DNA from: Flavobacterium saccharophilum
Lineage (GTDB): Bacteria > Bacteroidota > Bacteroidia > Flavobacteriales > Flavobacteriaceae
Reading direction: 5' to 3'
Assembly: GCF_900142735.1 (NCBI RefSeq)
Contig: NZ_FRBY01000001.1
Location: forward strand, 620,001-684,000
Length of the DNA: 64,000 nt
Part shown: one piece after another, positions 44,603-52,694 of the stretch
Layout of the letters: each line of letters opens with the position of its first letter
How positions within the stretch are numbered: the first letter of the stretch is position 1
Translations under genes and position numbers: made by a program
Notes under the pieces: generated by a model
The model's input: only the letters and a program-made list of their open reading frames with translations
The model's database searches: none
What the model was told of the DNA's origin: nothing

Positions 44603-44638
44603 AAAAAGCATCAATCGAAAGATTGGTGCTTTTTTTTT
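44603..44638 (+). terminator. Terminator of prs-rplY
   Basis: AAAAAGCATCAATC pairs with GATTGGTGCTTTTT around the loop GAAA and is followed by a T-run. Confidence 0.9.
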
Positions 44639-44640
44639 GC

Positions 44641-45190
44641 TTTTAAGGTTCTGAGGTTCTAAGGAAAGGCTCAAAGGTACAAAGGTTCATAGGTGCAAAG
44701 GGGTTTTGCTGCAACTCAAACTAAAGGGAAACTACGCAAATAAAATCCGCGTCATCCGCGTTCCATTCTTAGCGCACCTTGCGTAAAACCATCGCGAACT
44801 TTGCGGTTAGATGTAATTATCTAATTGGCACATTTCCTAATTATCTAATTTTTTAGAAGCAGACGCTTTTGGGTTTTTTAAGACGCAACGCTCCTGCCAT
44901 TCGCTATATCTTTTCCTGGCTAAAGAAGCCAGAAAAAGGATGCCGCTGCTGTCAGGGCTAGCAAGAACGATTCATTTCTATAAGAAAGAGGTTCAAAGGC
45001 ACAAAGAGACAAAGGTGCAAAGCAAATCTGCGTCGATCAGTTCAAATCTGCGTCATCCGCGTCCCATTCTTAGCGCACCTTGCGTATCCCGATAGCTATC
45101 GGGATTGCGCTCATTGCGGTTAAGATTAAATTATCTAATTGACACATTCTCTAATTATCTAATTAACCAATTGCCACATTCCCCAATTAA
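44641..45190. repeat. Duplicated intergenic repeat complex between rplY and pth
   Basis: No gene is supported. A block made of CAAAGGTTCAAAGG-type words, CCGCGTCATCCGCGT, CATTCTTAGCGCACCTTGCG and CTAATTATCTAATT words occurs at about 44645-44852 and again at about 44990-45170, offset by about 302 bases. Between the copies lies a module (44853-44980) with GACGCAACGCTCCTGCCATT and a hairpin (CCTGGCT/AGCCAGAAAAAGG). The second copy is interrupted by the perfect palindrome ATCCCGATAGCTATCGGGAT at 45086-45105. Confidence 0.65.
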
Positions 45191-45201
45191 GTTTATTTTT
45201 G
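45172..45201 (+). promoter_or_regulatory. Promoter of pth, near-leaderless
   Basis: TTG (45172-45174), 19 bases, TATTTTTG (45194-45201) is an excellent Bacteroidota promoter. The pth ATG at 45206 starts five bases after the -7 box, so the transcript would have almost no leader. Confidence 0.6.
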
Positions 45202-45205
45202 CATC

Positions 45206-45880
45206 ATGATAAAATGGATAACAAAACTGTTTTCATCAACACAAAAAGAAGAGAACATAGATAATAGGAAACCGGAGGTTCATGAACATCCAAAAAACAA
45301 TATAAAAAGCGTGAGTAAAAAATATTTAATCGTAGGACTAGGTAATATTGGAGCCGAATACGTAAATACAAGACACAACATCGGATTTAAAGTCCTGGAT
45401 TTTTTAGCCAAAAAAGAAAGCCTTTCATTCGAAACTGTAAAGTTGGGAGCGCTTGCCGAATATAAATTTAAAGGAAGAACCTTTTTTCTGCTTAAGCCAA
45501 ACACCTACATGAATTTAAGTGGTAAAGCGGTAAAATATTGGATGGATAAAGAAAATATTCCTTTAGAAAATATTTTGGTGATTACAGATGATTTAAACCT
45601 GTCTTTTGGAACCATCAGAATCAAACCAAAAGGGAGTGACGGAGGCCATAACGGACTAAAAAATATCAACCTTGTTTTAAATACTCAACAATATACCCGC
45701 TTTAGATTTGGTATTAGTGATCAGTTCAAAAAAGGACAACAAGTAGACTACGTTCTAGGCGATTGGGACGAAGAAGAAAAAGCAAAACTACCGGAACGTT
45801 TAGAAGTCTCTTCAGAAATTATTAAGACATTCGGAACCGCCGGATTAGAAAATACCATGACCACTTTTAACGGAAAATAA
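45206..45880 (+). CDS. pth: Peptidyl-tRNA hydrolase
   Basis: A 224-residue enzyme that recycles peptidyl-tRNA dropped from ribosomes. The core starts at about residue 39 (KKYLIVGLGNIGAEYVNTRHNIG). Catalytic His57 corresponds to His20 of the E. coli enzyme. PNTYMNLSG, DDLNLSFGTIRIKPKGSDGGHNGLK and FRFGISD complete the family pattern. The N-terminal extension of about 38 residues (MIKWITKLFSSTQKEENIDN onward) is basic then acidic and absent from E. coli Pth. If the transcript is near-leaderless, the ATG at 45206 is the natural start and the extension is real. Confidence 0.92.
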   Translation: MIKWITKLFSSTQKEENIDNRKPEVHEHPKNNIKSVSKKYLIVGLGNIGAEYVNTRHNIGFKVLDFLAKKESLSFETVKLGALAEYKFKGRTFFLLKPNTYMNLSGKAVKYWMDKENIPLENILVITDDLNLSFGTIRIKPKGSDGGHNGLKNINLVLNTQQYTRFRFGISDQFKKGQQVDYVLGDWDEEEKAKLPERLEVSSEIIKTFGTAGLENTMTTFNGK

Positions 45881-45975
45881 AGATTTACAACTATTTAGCG
45901 GTTAAAAAAACAATTTATCAATTAATTAAATTCAATTATAACGAAATAGTATTTTCTATTCCAAAGTTAAATGTT

Positions 45976-45983
45976 TAAATTTG
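45976..45983 (+). promoter_or_regulatory. Candidate -7 box of sodA
   Basis: TAAATTTG matches TAnnTTTG and lies 36 bases before the sodA ATG. No clear -33 TTG is visible. Confidence 0.4.
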
Positions 45984-46018
45984 GAATAAATTATTATAAA
46001 TCATAAAATCATAATATC

Positions 46019-46630
46019 ATGGCTTTTGAACTACCACAATTACCTTATGCATATGACGCATTAGAACCACATATTGATGCACGCACAATGGAGATTCACC
46101 ATACTAAGCATCATAATGCATATACTACAAATCTTAATGCAGCTATTGCGGGAACAGATTTGGAAGGAAAAACAATCGAAAACATCTTAATCAACTTAGA
46201 TAAATCAAACGCTGCAGTTCGTAACAATGGTGGAGGTTTCTACAATCACAATTTATTCTGGACTGTAATGACTCCAAACGGTGGTGGATTACCAACAGGT
46301 GATTTATTAGCTGCAATTGAGTCTTCTTTTGGTACTTTTGAAGAGTTTAAAGCAAAATTTGCTAAAGCTGGAGCTACACAATTCGGTTCAGGATGGGCTT
46401 GGTTAACAGTGCAAAAAGGAGGTAAATTAGAAGTTGTAGGTACTCCAAATCAAGATAATCCATTAATGCCAGAAGTTGCTGGTAACGGTGGAACTCCAAT
46501 CTTAGGAATGGACGTTTGGGAGCATGCTTACTATTTAAACTACCAAAACAGAAGACCGGATTATATTGAAGCTTTCTTCAGTGTAATCAACTGGACAGAA
46601 GTGGCAAGAAGATACGCTTTAGACAAATAG
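46019..46630 (+). CDS. sodA: Superoxide dismutase, Fe/Mn family
   Basis: A 203-residue cytoplasmic enzyme. Metal ligands are His27 (EIHHTKHH), His77 (GFYNHNLFW), Asp165 and His169 (DVWEHAYYL). NNGGGFYNH and [10 protein letters not shown] resemble the Mn-type subgroup more than the Fe-type, but many Bacteroidota enzymes work with either metal. It dismutates superoxide to peroxide and oxygen. It is monocistronic, with a terminator at 46661-46699. Confidence 0.95.
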   Translation: MAFELPQLPYAYDALEPHIDARTMEIHHTKHHNAYTTNLNAAIAGTDLEGKTIENILINLDKSNAAVRNNGGGFYNHNLFWTVMTPNGGGLPTGDLLAAIESSFGTFEEFKAKFAKAGATQFGSGWAWLTVQKGGKLEVVGTPNQDNPLMPEVAGNGGTPILGMDVWEHAYYLNYQNRRPDYIEAFFSVINWTEVARRYALDK

Positions 46631-46660
46631 TCTTAAGAGAGAATAGAATAAAGAATAAAG

Positions 46661-46699
46661 AAAAAAGACGGATGACCTGATAGGTTGTCCGTCTTTTTT
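46661..46699 (+). terminator. sodA terminator (first copy of a duplicated hairpin)
   Basis: AAAAAAGACGGA pairs with TCCGTCTTTTTT, with an inner CCT/AGG helix. A second copy at 47042-47077 has the inner helix changed to GCT/AGC, a compensatory change. Confidence 0.85.
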
Positions 46700-46816
46700 G
46701 TTTGTAGTTATAGAGTTGAAATATGCGCAACAATCTTTATTCTATTTTCTATTCTCTTTCCTCTTGCTTCTTTGCTCTTTACTCTTTATTCTATTCTCTT
46801 TTTTCTAGAATAAAAT

Positions 46817-46958
46817 AAAAAAGGCGGAATCTCTTCCGCCTTTTTTGCCCCAAATCTACCATAAACTTAACCTACTAATGTTATGGTTCAGTAAATGTAT
46901 AGCAGTTGTATTTATATAGAAAATTTTTTAGATGAACGGCAAATATATCCGATTAAGT
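46817..46958 (-). ncRNA. Tandem 142-nt structured unit, copy 1
   Basis: Read on the minus strand: a 28-base box (GATATATTTGCCGTTCATC at its end), 44 variable bases, then the core CCATAACATTAGTAGGTTAA, TTTATGGTAGATTTGGGGC, then the terminator hairpin GGCGGAA/TTCCGCC with T-run (46817-46846). CCATAA and TTATGG can pair around a 16-base loop. The core is identical in all three copies. A TATATTTG in the box fits a -7 element. A small RNA or repeated 3'-UTR is proposed; no coding frame is conserved. Confidence 0.5.
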
Positions 46959-47041
46959 AAGTATGAAGATAGAACCAAGGCAAAGATAAAGGAGCAAAGA
47001 GGATAGAATATAGAGAATAGAATATAGAGTATAGGGAAAAT

Positions 47042-47077
47042 AAAAAAGACGGATGGCTGATAAGCTGTCCGTCTTTT
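47042..47077. repeat. Second copy of the sodA-type terminator hairpin
   Basis: AAAAAAGACGGA and TCCGTCTTTT again form the stem, with inner GCT/AGC replacing CCT/AGG. It lies between two structured units and has no gene before it, so it arose by segmental duplication of the sodA end together with the 142-nt unit. Confidence 0.7.
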
Positions 47078-47267
47078 GTTGTCATCTCTAAAAGTATGTT
47101 CTATATTCTATTCTCTATCTTTTTTCTTTTGTTGTAATTGTAAAGCTATGTTCAACAATCTTTCTTCTTTACTCTATATTCTTTTCTCTTTTGTTGTCTA
47201 TAGTCTGAGCTAAGGGTAAAAATCTTTGTTCTTTGCTTCATTTTCTTTCCTCTAAAAAGGATAAAAT

Positions 47268-47409
47268 AAAAAAGGTGGAATCTCTTCCACCTTTTTTGCC
47301 CCAAATCTACCATAAACTTAACCTACTAATGTTATGGTTTAGTAAATGTATGATAGTTATAATTATTTAAAAAACTTTATAGATGAAAGGTAAATATATC
47401 CGATTAAGT
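47268..47409 (-). ncRNA. Tandem 142-nt structured unit, copy 2
   Basis: It has the same order and exact length as copy 1. The terminator stem is GGTGGAA/TTCCACC instead of GGCGGAA/TTCCGCC, a compensatory pair change that supports the RNA helix. The core is identical. The upstream box differs at few positions (TATATTTA instead of TATATTTG). Confidence 0.5.
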
Positions 47410-47453
47410 GTGTTAAAATCGACTTAAAGCGCTAGCTATCACTTTATTCCAAT

Positions 47454-47595
47454 AAAAAAGGTGGAATTGCTTCCACCCTTTTTGCCCCAAATCTACCATA
47501 AACTTAACCTACTAATGTTATGGTATTCCAAAAGTAATTTAGCATTTCGGTTTTGCCAAACATATAGGATGAACGGCAAAAAAAACCGATGAAAT
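47454..47595 (-). ncRNA. Tandem 142-nt structured unit, copy 3, adjoining the PurF-type gene end
   Basis: It begins 27 bases after the stop codon of the amidophosphoribosyltransferase gene and has the same length and core as copies 1 and 2. Its hairpin is GGTGGAA-GCAA-TTCCACC. This copy can serve as that gene's terminator and 3'-UTR. The 44-base linker has diverged widely while keeping its length. Confidence 0.5.
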
Positions 47596-47622
47596 GCACA
47601 TTTTAACCTTTTGTTAATACTT

Positions 47623-49521
47623 TTAGTATGCTCTCGCGTCTTTTCCTTCGTAGAAATTCATAAAAGCGCGGTTCACTACACGATTTCCTCCAGGGGTAGG
47701 ATAATCTCCTGTAAAGTACCAGTCTCCCAAATTTTTAGGACACGCAATATGTAAATCTTCTACTTTTTGGAATATTATTTTTACTTCAGCGTTAATTTCA
47801 GGTGAACTTAACATTTCTGCAATTTTATCTGAGATTTCTTCTGGTGTAAATTGATCGTAAATTGCCGTTACATAATTTACAACATCAGTATCTAAATAGT
47901 TTTCCTGCGCTTTACATTTAGCGTAAACATCGTCAACGATGTGATATAGATTTCTTTCTTTTAATAAAGCCAAAGCAGCTCTAAAAGCAACAAGACCTTC
48001 CAGTTTTGCCATATCAATTCCGTAACAGTCAGGATAACGAATTTGTGGTGCCGAAGAAACAATTACAATACGTTTTGGTTTCAAACGATCCATCATTTTA
48101 ATGATACTCATTTTAAGAGTTGTACCACGAACAATACTGTCGTCAATAATAACCAAATTGTCAGTTGGTTTGATTACGCCGTAAGTAACGTCGTAAACGT
48201 GAGCCACTAAATCATCACGGCTGCTGTCTTCTGTAATAAAGGTTCTAAGTTTAGCATCTTTAATAGCGACTTTCTCCGTACGAATTTTTACCGCCAATAA
48301 CTCCTGAAGTGTTTCGGCTGTAAGTGTATTTTTGTTTTCTAAGATATAATTGTTCTTTCTCTGATTTAAGAAATCCTGAGCAGCTTCAACTAAACCGTAA
48401 AAAGATGTTTCAGCTGTGTTTGGAATATAGGAGAAAACAGTATTATCTGTATCATTGTCAATTGATTTAAGAACTGCAGGTAAAATTAGTTTTCCTAAAT
48501 CTTTACGTTCCTGATAAATTTCAGCATCACTTCCTCTTGAGAAATAGATTCTTTCAAAAGAACATGCTTTCTTAACAGTTGGTTCCAAAATTTGCTGCAT
48601 TGAAACTTTTCCGCTTTTCTTGATAATCAAAGCATTTCCCGGATCAATTTCCTGAACACTTTCAAAAGGTACATTAAATACAGTTTGAATAACGGGTCTT
48701 TCAGAAGCTACAACCACTACTTCATCATCCTGATAATAATAAGCTGGGCGAATTCCGGCAGGATCTCTAAATACAAAAGCATCACCATGACCTAATAATC
48801 CAGCCATTGCGTAACCTCCGTCAAGATTTTTTGCTGAACGTGTTAATATTTTTGCAATATCCAATCGGTCTGCGATTACTGGAGAAGCTTCTCTTTTAGA
48901 ATAACCTTCAGTTTTGCAGTCTTGATACAATTGCATTACTTCTTTGTCTAAGAAGTGACCAATTTTTTCCATTACCGTAACAGTATCTGCCATTTCTTTT
49001 GGATGCTGTCCAAGCTCTACTAAATTTTCAAAAAGCTCTTTAACATTAGTCATGTTGAAGTTTCCTGCCAAAATCAAATTACGGTGCATCCAGTTACTTT
49101 GACGTAAAAAGGGGTGTACACTTTCGATACTGTTTTTTCCAAAAGTTCCGTAACGAACGTGTCCTAAAAATAATTCACCTACGTATGGAATTTCTGATTT
49201 TATTTTTTGAACGTCATCAGCAATTTCAGGTTTTGCAGTTAATTCTTCATTGATACGATCATTGATCTGTTTGAAAACATCCTGAATTGGTTGTGCATGA
49301 TTCGAACGAACTCTGCTGATATAGCGTTGTCCCGGCTCAACATCTAATTTGATGCTTGCAAACCCGGCACCGTCTTGTCCACGGTTATGTTGCTTTTCCA
49401 TCATCAAATACATTTTTTGTATTCCGTAAAAAGCAGTTCCGTATTTCTCTTTGTAATATTCAAGCGGTTTAAGAAGTCTAACTAAGGCTATACCACATTC
49501 GTGTTTTAAAGCGTCGCTCAT
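47623..49521 (-). CDS. Amidophosphoribosyltransferase (PurF-like), long Bacteroidota form
   Basis: A 632-residue protein with an N-terminal Ntn-type glutaminase (about 9-260) and a C-terminal phosphoribosyltransferase fold. The nucleophile would be Cys9 (KHECGIALV) after removal of eight residues. HNRGQDGAG and HVRYGTFG are present. The PRPP loop is VIIDDSIVRGTTLKMSI. It makes 5-phosphoribosylamine from PRPP and glutamine at the start of purine synthesis. It is about 120 residues longer than the E. coli enzyme, and Bacteroidota often have a second, standard PurF, so the exact role is left open. It follows a PfkB-type kinase gene. Confidence 0.85.
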   Translation of the reverse strand: MSDALKHECGIALVRLLKPLEYYKEKYGTAFYGIQKMYLMMEKQHNRGQDGAGFASIKLDVEPGQRYISRVRSNHAQPIQDVFKQINDRINEELTAKPEIADDVQKIKSEIPYVGELFLGHVRYGTFGKNSIESVHPFLRQSNWMHRNLILAGNFNMTNVKELFENLVELGQHPKEMADTVTVMEKIGHFLDKEVMQLYQDCKTEGYSKREASPVIADRLDIAKILTRSAKNLDGGYAMAGLLGHGDAFVFRDPAGIRPAYYYQDDEVVVVASERPVIQTVFNVPFESVQEIDPGNALIIKKSGKVSMQQILEPTVKKACSFERIYFSRGSDAEIYQERKDLGKLILPAVLKSIDNDTDNTVFSYIPNTAETSFYGLVEAAQDFLNQRKNNYILENKNTLTAETLQELLAVKIRTEKVAIKDAKLRTFITEDSSRDDLVAHVYDVTYGVIKPTDNLVIIDDSIVRGTTLKMSIIKMMDRLKPKRIVIVSSAPQIRYPDCYGIDMAKLEGLVAFRAALALLKERNLYHIVDDVYAKCKAQENYLDTDVVNYVTAIYDQFTPEEISDKIAEMLSSPEINAEVKIIFQKVEDLHIACPKNLGDWYFTGDYPTPGGNRVVNRAFMNFYEGKDARAY

Positions 49522-49568
49522 TGTGTTTTGTATTTTGTGTTGTTGTAAGTTGTGTGTATTAACGTAAT

Positions 49569-49594
49569 AAAAAAAGCCCCGTGTTATCGAGGCT
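49569..49594 (-). terminator. Terminator after the PfkB-type kinase gene
   Basis: On the minus strand AGCCTCG pairs with CGGGGCT (one T-G pair) and is followed by a T-run. It separates the kinase gene from the PurF-type gene. Confidence 0.75.
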
Positions 49595-49602
49595 TTCGGG
49601 CA

Positions 49603-50526
49603 TTATATTTCTATGTCAAACTGAGTTAACGACTTAAATTGCTGTAATCGAATCGCTACTTCTGCTTTGCTTAATGTTTCCATCCTTTCAGTTCCAAATT
49701 TCTCTACACAAAATGAAGCTAAATTCGAACCGTAAATAATTGCATTTTTCATATTGTTAAACGAAATGTTTTCGCTTTGTGCAATGAATCCTGAGAATCC
49801 ACCTGCGAAAGTGTCTCCGGCTCCTGTTGGATCAAAAACATCTTCTAATGGCAATGCCGGAGCAAAGAATACTTCTCTATTGTGGAATAAAAGTGCACCA
49901 TGTTCTCCTTTTTTGATGACCACATATTTTGGTCCCATATCCTGGATTTTAGCTGCTGCTTTTACTAATGAATATTCTCCTGAAAGTTGTCTTGCTTCTT
50001 CGTCATTAATAGTAATAACGTCTACACGTTTGATTACGTCCAATAATTCAGGAAGAGCGCAGTCCATCCAAAAGTTCATAGTGTCTAAAACTACTAATTT
50101 TGGTTTTTTCTCCATTTGATCTAAAACACTGCTTTGTACTAACGGATGTAAGTTTCCTAACATCACAATATCAGCGTCTTTATAATTTTGAGGAACTTTT
50201 GGCTGAAAATCTGCCAAAACGTTTAATTCAGTTACAAGAGTGTCTCTAGAGTTTAAATCGTTGTGGTATAAACCGCTCCAGAAAAAGGTTTTTCCACCTT
50301 TTACAATTTCGATACCAGAGATATCAATATTTTTTGAAGTTAAAAGATCTAAATGTTCTTGAGGAAAATCGTCACCAACTACAGAAACAATGGCCGATTG
50401 CAAGTTGAAAAAGGATGCTGATAAACCAATGTACGTTGCAGCACCACCTAATATTTTATCTGTTTTTCCGAAAGGAGTTTCAATCGCGTCGAAAGCAACC
50501 GTTCCAACAATCAATAATTTATTCAT
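49603..50526 (-). CDS. PfkB-family carbohydrate/nucleoside kinase
   Basis: A 307-residue ribokinase-like protein. GGAATYIGLSASFF (27-40) is the substrate-side glycine motif, and DPTGAGDTFAGGF (232-244) carries the anion hole and catalytic base Asp238. The substrate is not obvious: relatives phosphorylate ribose, adenosine, inosine or other sugars. Position upstream of a purine-synthesis gene hints at a nucleoside or ribose, but a terminator lies between them. Confidence 0.85.
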   Translation of the reverse strand: MNKLLIVGTVAFDAIETPFGKTDKILGGAATYIGLSASFFNLQSAIVSVVGDDFPQEHLDLLTSKNIDISGIEIVKGGKTFFWSGLYHNDLNSRDTLVTELNVLADFQPKVPQNYKDADIVMLGNLHPLVQSSVLDQMEKKPKLVVLDTMNFWMDCALPELLDVIKRVDVITINDEEARQLSGEYSLVKAAAKIQDMGPKYVVIKKGEHGALLFHNREVFFAPALPLEDVFDPTGAGDTFAGGFSGFIAQSENISFNNMKNAIIYGSNLASFCVEKFGTERMETLSKAEVAIRLQQFKSLTQFDIEI

Positions 50527-50549
50527 TTTATGAATTTCGAATTAGGGTG

Positions 50550-50580
50550 CAAAGATACTTCATAAGTTGCAATATTGCAA
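50550..50580 (-). promoter_or_regulatory. Promoter of the PfkB-type kinase gene, overlapped by a palindrome
   Basis: On the minus strand TTG, 20 bases, TATCTTTG then CACC matches the Bacteroidota consensus. The perfect 16-bp palindrome GTTGCAATATTGCAAC (50566-50581) covers the -33 region and could be an operator. Confidence 0.6.
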
Positions 50581-50813
50581 CGGTTTAAGTTCTCAAAATT
50601 TTCTTAAAAAAACAATATCGTTTGCGGGGCTAAAACTATTGTAAATGAGATAATTATATTTGAGTCTTTTGAGGGATTAAAATATGTTTTTTGGATTTAA
50701 AATGCAATATTTATTTTGGAAAAATGTCTAAATTTTATCTGAGTTTTTTAAAAGAATAGGTTTTTCTTTTTCCGATTAAAACAGGAAGAATTTTTTGTGT
50801 ATGATTCTTTAAT

Positions 50814-51719
50814 TTATTTTATATTTTTAATCCAATTGATAGCATTTTTCATAGGCTCTTCAGAGTCTGAAAATGCTGTATTGTGGCCCAGGTTTGGAAA
50901 CAATTTATAGTCATAATGTTTTCCTTTAGATTTTAATAGGATAAGATATTCGATTGATAGATTGGCAGGAACCTGAATGTCTTTGCCTCCAAAAATCCAG
51001 ATTCCTGGAATTGATAATTTAGAAAGAATATCATTGGGATTTGTATCAATAAACTCATATTTGTCTGGGTCATTATATATATGTTTTCTTGTATCTTCTT
51101 CTGAGTGCGCATCCCAAAAATTTATATCTCCATTTGTATAAAATTGGAATCTCAATTGTTCTTTAACCGTTATCAGAGCTCCGCTAAATATGGTCATAAA
51201 TTTGACCTTCTTATTTTTCTCTGCGGTCAATGGAATTATCCATCCAGCTTGACTACCTCCTATTAAACCTATTGGTGTTTGATCATTTGATAAATATTTA
51301 GATAAAGCATTTATAGCAGCGCTGGCATCTAAAGACAAAAGATTTAGATTTGAGAAATCAACATTGTTAGTTCCTACTTCGGGTCCTGCATATACACCTT
51401 CTGATTCTCCGACTCCACGTTTATCATACGTTAAAACTGCAATTCCATTGCTGGCCAGGATTGTAGCAAAGTTTATCATTCTTTTTTCTTGTCCAGATCC
51501 ATGAACAATCACAACGGCAGCCTTTACGTTGTTAGGTGTAAAAATAGTTCCAGCGAGTGAAATTCCTTCACTAACAAATTTTATTTCCTTAGTAGTGAAG
51601 TTTGGTGGGACTGGTGACGCATAACTAGTGACAAAAAACAGCAACATTAAGGCATAATAAAATGGGCCTGTTTTTTTTGCTCTTAGTATGTGTTTAAAAA
51701 TGGCTGTTTTATTTTTCAT
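50814..51719 (-). CDS. Secreted or membrane-anchored alpha/beta hydrolase
   Basis: A 301-residue protein. A basic N-terminus and hydrophobic segment (about 19-35) form a signal or anchor. The hydrolase has oxyanion loop HGSGQ (73-77), nucleophile Ser156 (LIGGSQAGW), Asp247 (GGKDIQ) and His279 (LGHNTAF). The fold resembles S9/dienelactone-hydrolase-type esterases, but the substrate is unknown. It begins 8 bases after the putative anti-sigma gene and so is probably in the sigma-factor operon. Confidence 0.82.
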   Translation of the reverse strand: MKNKTAIFKHILRAKKTGPFYYALMLLFFVTSYASPVPPNFTTKEIKFVSEGISLAGTIFTPNNVKAAVVIVHGSGQEKRMINFATILASNGIAVLTYDKRGVGESEGVYAGPEVGTNNVDFSNLNLLSLDASAAINALSKYLSNDQTPIGLIGGSQAGWIIPLTAEKNKKVKFMTIFSGALITVKEQLRFQFYTNGDINFWDAHSEEDTRKHIYNDPDKYEFIDTNPNDILSKLSIPGIWIFGGKDIQVPANLSIEYLILLKSKGKHYDYKLFPNLGHNTAFSDSEEPMKNAINWIKNIK

Positions 51720-51727
51720 TTTAAATT

Positions 51728-52123
51728 TTACAACTGATACTTCTTATCGAAATAATTCTTCAATAATCCAATCTGAATTAAAATCATAAAAGGGACTACT
51801 AAAAGAGCATACAAGATGTTTTTAGAAATATGAATTCCTGAGAATACAGCAGAGAATTTTTCTGAGTACGATTTGTCAATTCCAAGATTATATTCGGTTC
51901 CTGAAAAAAGTGATACGTAAATACCGAGGCCAAGTAAACCAAAGCCAATAATAATCCAGGTTGTTTTAGAAATTAAAGGTTTGTAACTTTTAACTTTGCT
52001 CTTTTCAGCCACTAAAACCTGAGACATTATTTTTGACGTAAAATCAAATGATGGTGTTTCCAGAGTGTTTTCGGCCATCATTTTATCAATAAGATTTTCT
52101 ATGTTTTTATCGCTCTCTTTCAT
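51728..52123 (-). CDS. Small two-TM protein, candidate anti-sigma factor
   Basis: A 131-residue protein with a soluble N-terminal part (1-50; NIENLIDKMMAENTLETPSF), two transmembrane helices (about 54-73 and 102-121) and a short C-terminus. It overlaps the ECF sigma gene by 17 bases, the usual arrangement for a cognate regulator. There is no HxxxCxxC zinc motif, so it is not a ZAS-type anti-sigma factor. The function is inferred from position and topology. Confidence 0.65.
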   Translation of the reverse strand: MKESDKNIENLIDKMMAENTLETPSFDFTSKIMSQVLVAEKSKVKSYKPLISKTTWIIIGFGLLGLGIYVSLFSGTEYNLGIDKSYSEKFSAVFSGIHISKNILYALLVVPFMILIQIGLLKNYFDKKYQL

Positions 52124-52694
52124 AACACGCTACTATTTCTGGTTCTAATTGCTTTTTCAAAATTACAGCTAATTTCTGTCGGCTTCTAAATAATTTTACT
52201 TTGACATTATTAGCATTAATATTCATAATCTTCCCGATTTCCTCTAAACTCTGATCTTCAAAATAAAATAAAGTTAACAGGAAATTTTCATCACTCGGCA
52301 ACAAATTCAAACAATTCTGAATCGTCTGCTTTCGTTCTTTATCCTCCAAAGCACTCAAAGCATTATCCATCGTTTTGATTAAATGTGCCGAAAATTCATC
52401 TATTGATATATTAAGGTCTTCTTTTTTATTTTTCTTCAAACGATCTAAACAGGTATTATAAGCAATCTTATAAATCCAGGTCGAAAATTTCGAATCGCCT
52501 TTAAACTTGTTCAACGAACTATAAATCTTAATAAAAGTATCTTGTGCAACTTCCTCGGCTTCTTCACGGTTTTTAACCATCTTAAGAGCCAAAGTAAAAA
52601 TCATATCCTTATAACGATCCACCAGCACGGCAAAAGAATTGGTCTCGCCCTGCAGAATTTTATCGATATAATGTTGATCACTGATTGCACTCAT
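52107..52694 (-). CDS. ECF-type RNA polymerase sigma factor
   Basis: A 195-residue sigma-70 family protein. Region 2 spans about 20-90 (FAVLVDRYKDMIFTLALKMV, EEAEEVAQDTFIKIY, FSTWIYKIAYNTCLDRLKK) and region 4 about 125-180 (SLEEIGKIMNINANNVKVKL). No region 1 or 3 is present. It is first in an operon with the two-TM protein and the alpha/beta hydrolase. Its target promoters are not visible. Confidence 0.93.
   Translation of the reverse strand: MSAISDQHYIDKILQGETNSFAVLVDRYKDMIFTLALKMVKNREEAEEVAQDTFIKIYSSLNKFKGDSKFSTWIYKIAYNTCLDRLKKNKKEDLNISIDEFSAHLIKTMDNALSALEDKERKQTIQNCLNLLPSDENFLLTLFYFEDQSLEEIGKIMNINANNVKVKLFRSRQKLAVILKKQLEPEIVACYERER

Larger units (their letters stand above)
46700..47453. 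other. Remainder of the sodA-purF gap: pyrimidine- and AATAGA-rich word repeats
   Basis: Between the structured units the sequence is mostly TCTTTATTCTATTCTCTTT words and their complements (AGAATAGAATATAGAG), present twice in similar order around the duplicated hairpin. No gene is supported. Confidence 0.6.

Noticed and set aside
46817..47595. CRISPR-like array or riboswitch
   Set aside because: There are only three units of 142 bases with a shared core at one end and terminators inside each; no short uniform repeats with unique spacers and no cas genes. A riboswitch is unlikely because no gene start lies downstream on the transcribed strand.
47623..49521. Fusion or misassembly of purF because of extra length
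   Set aside because: The reading frame has both domains in order and intact motifs; a long PurF-type form is normal in Bacteroidota.
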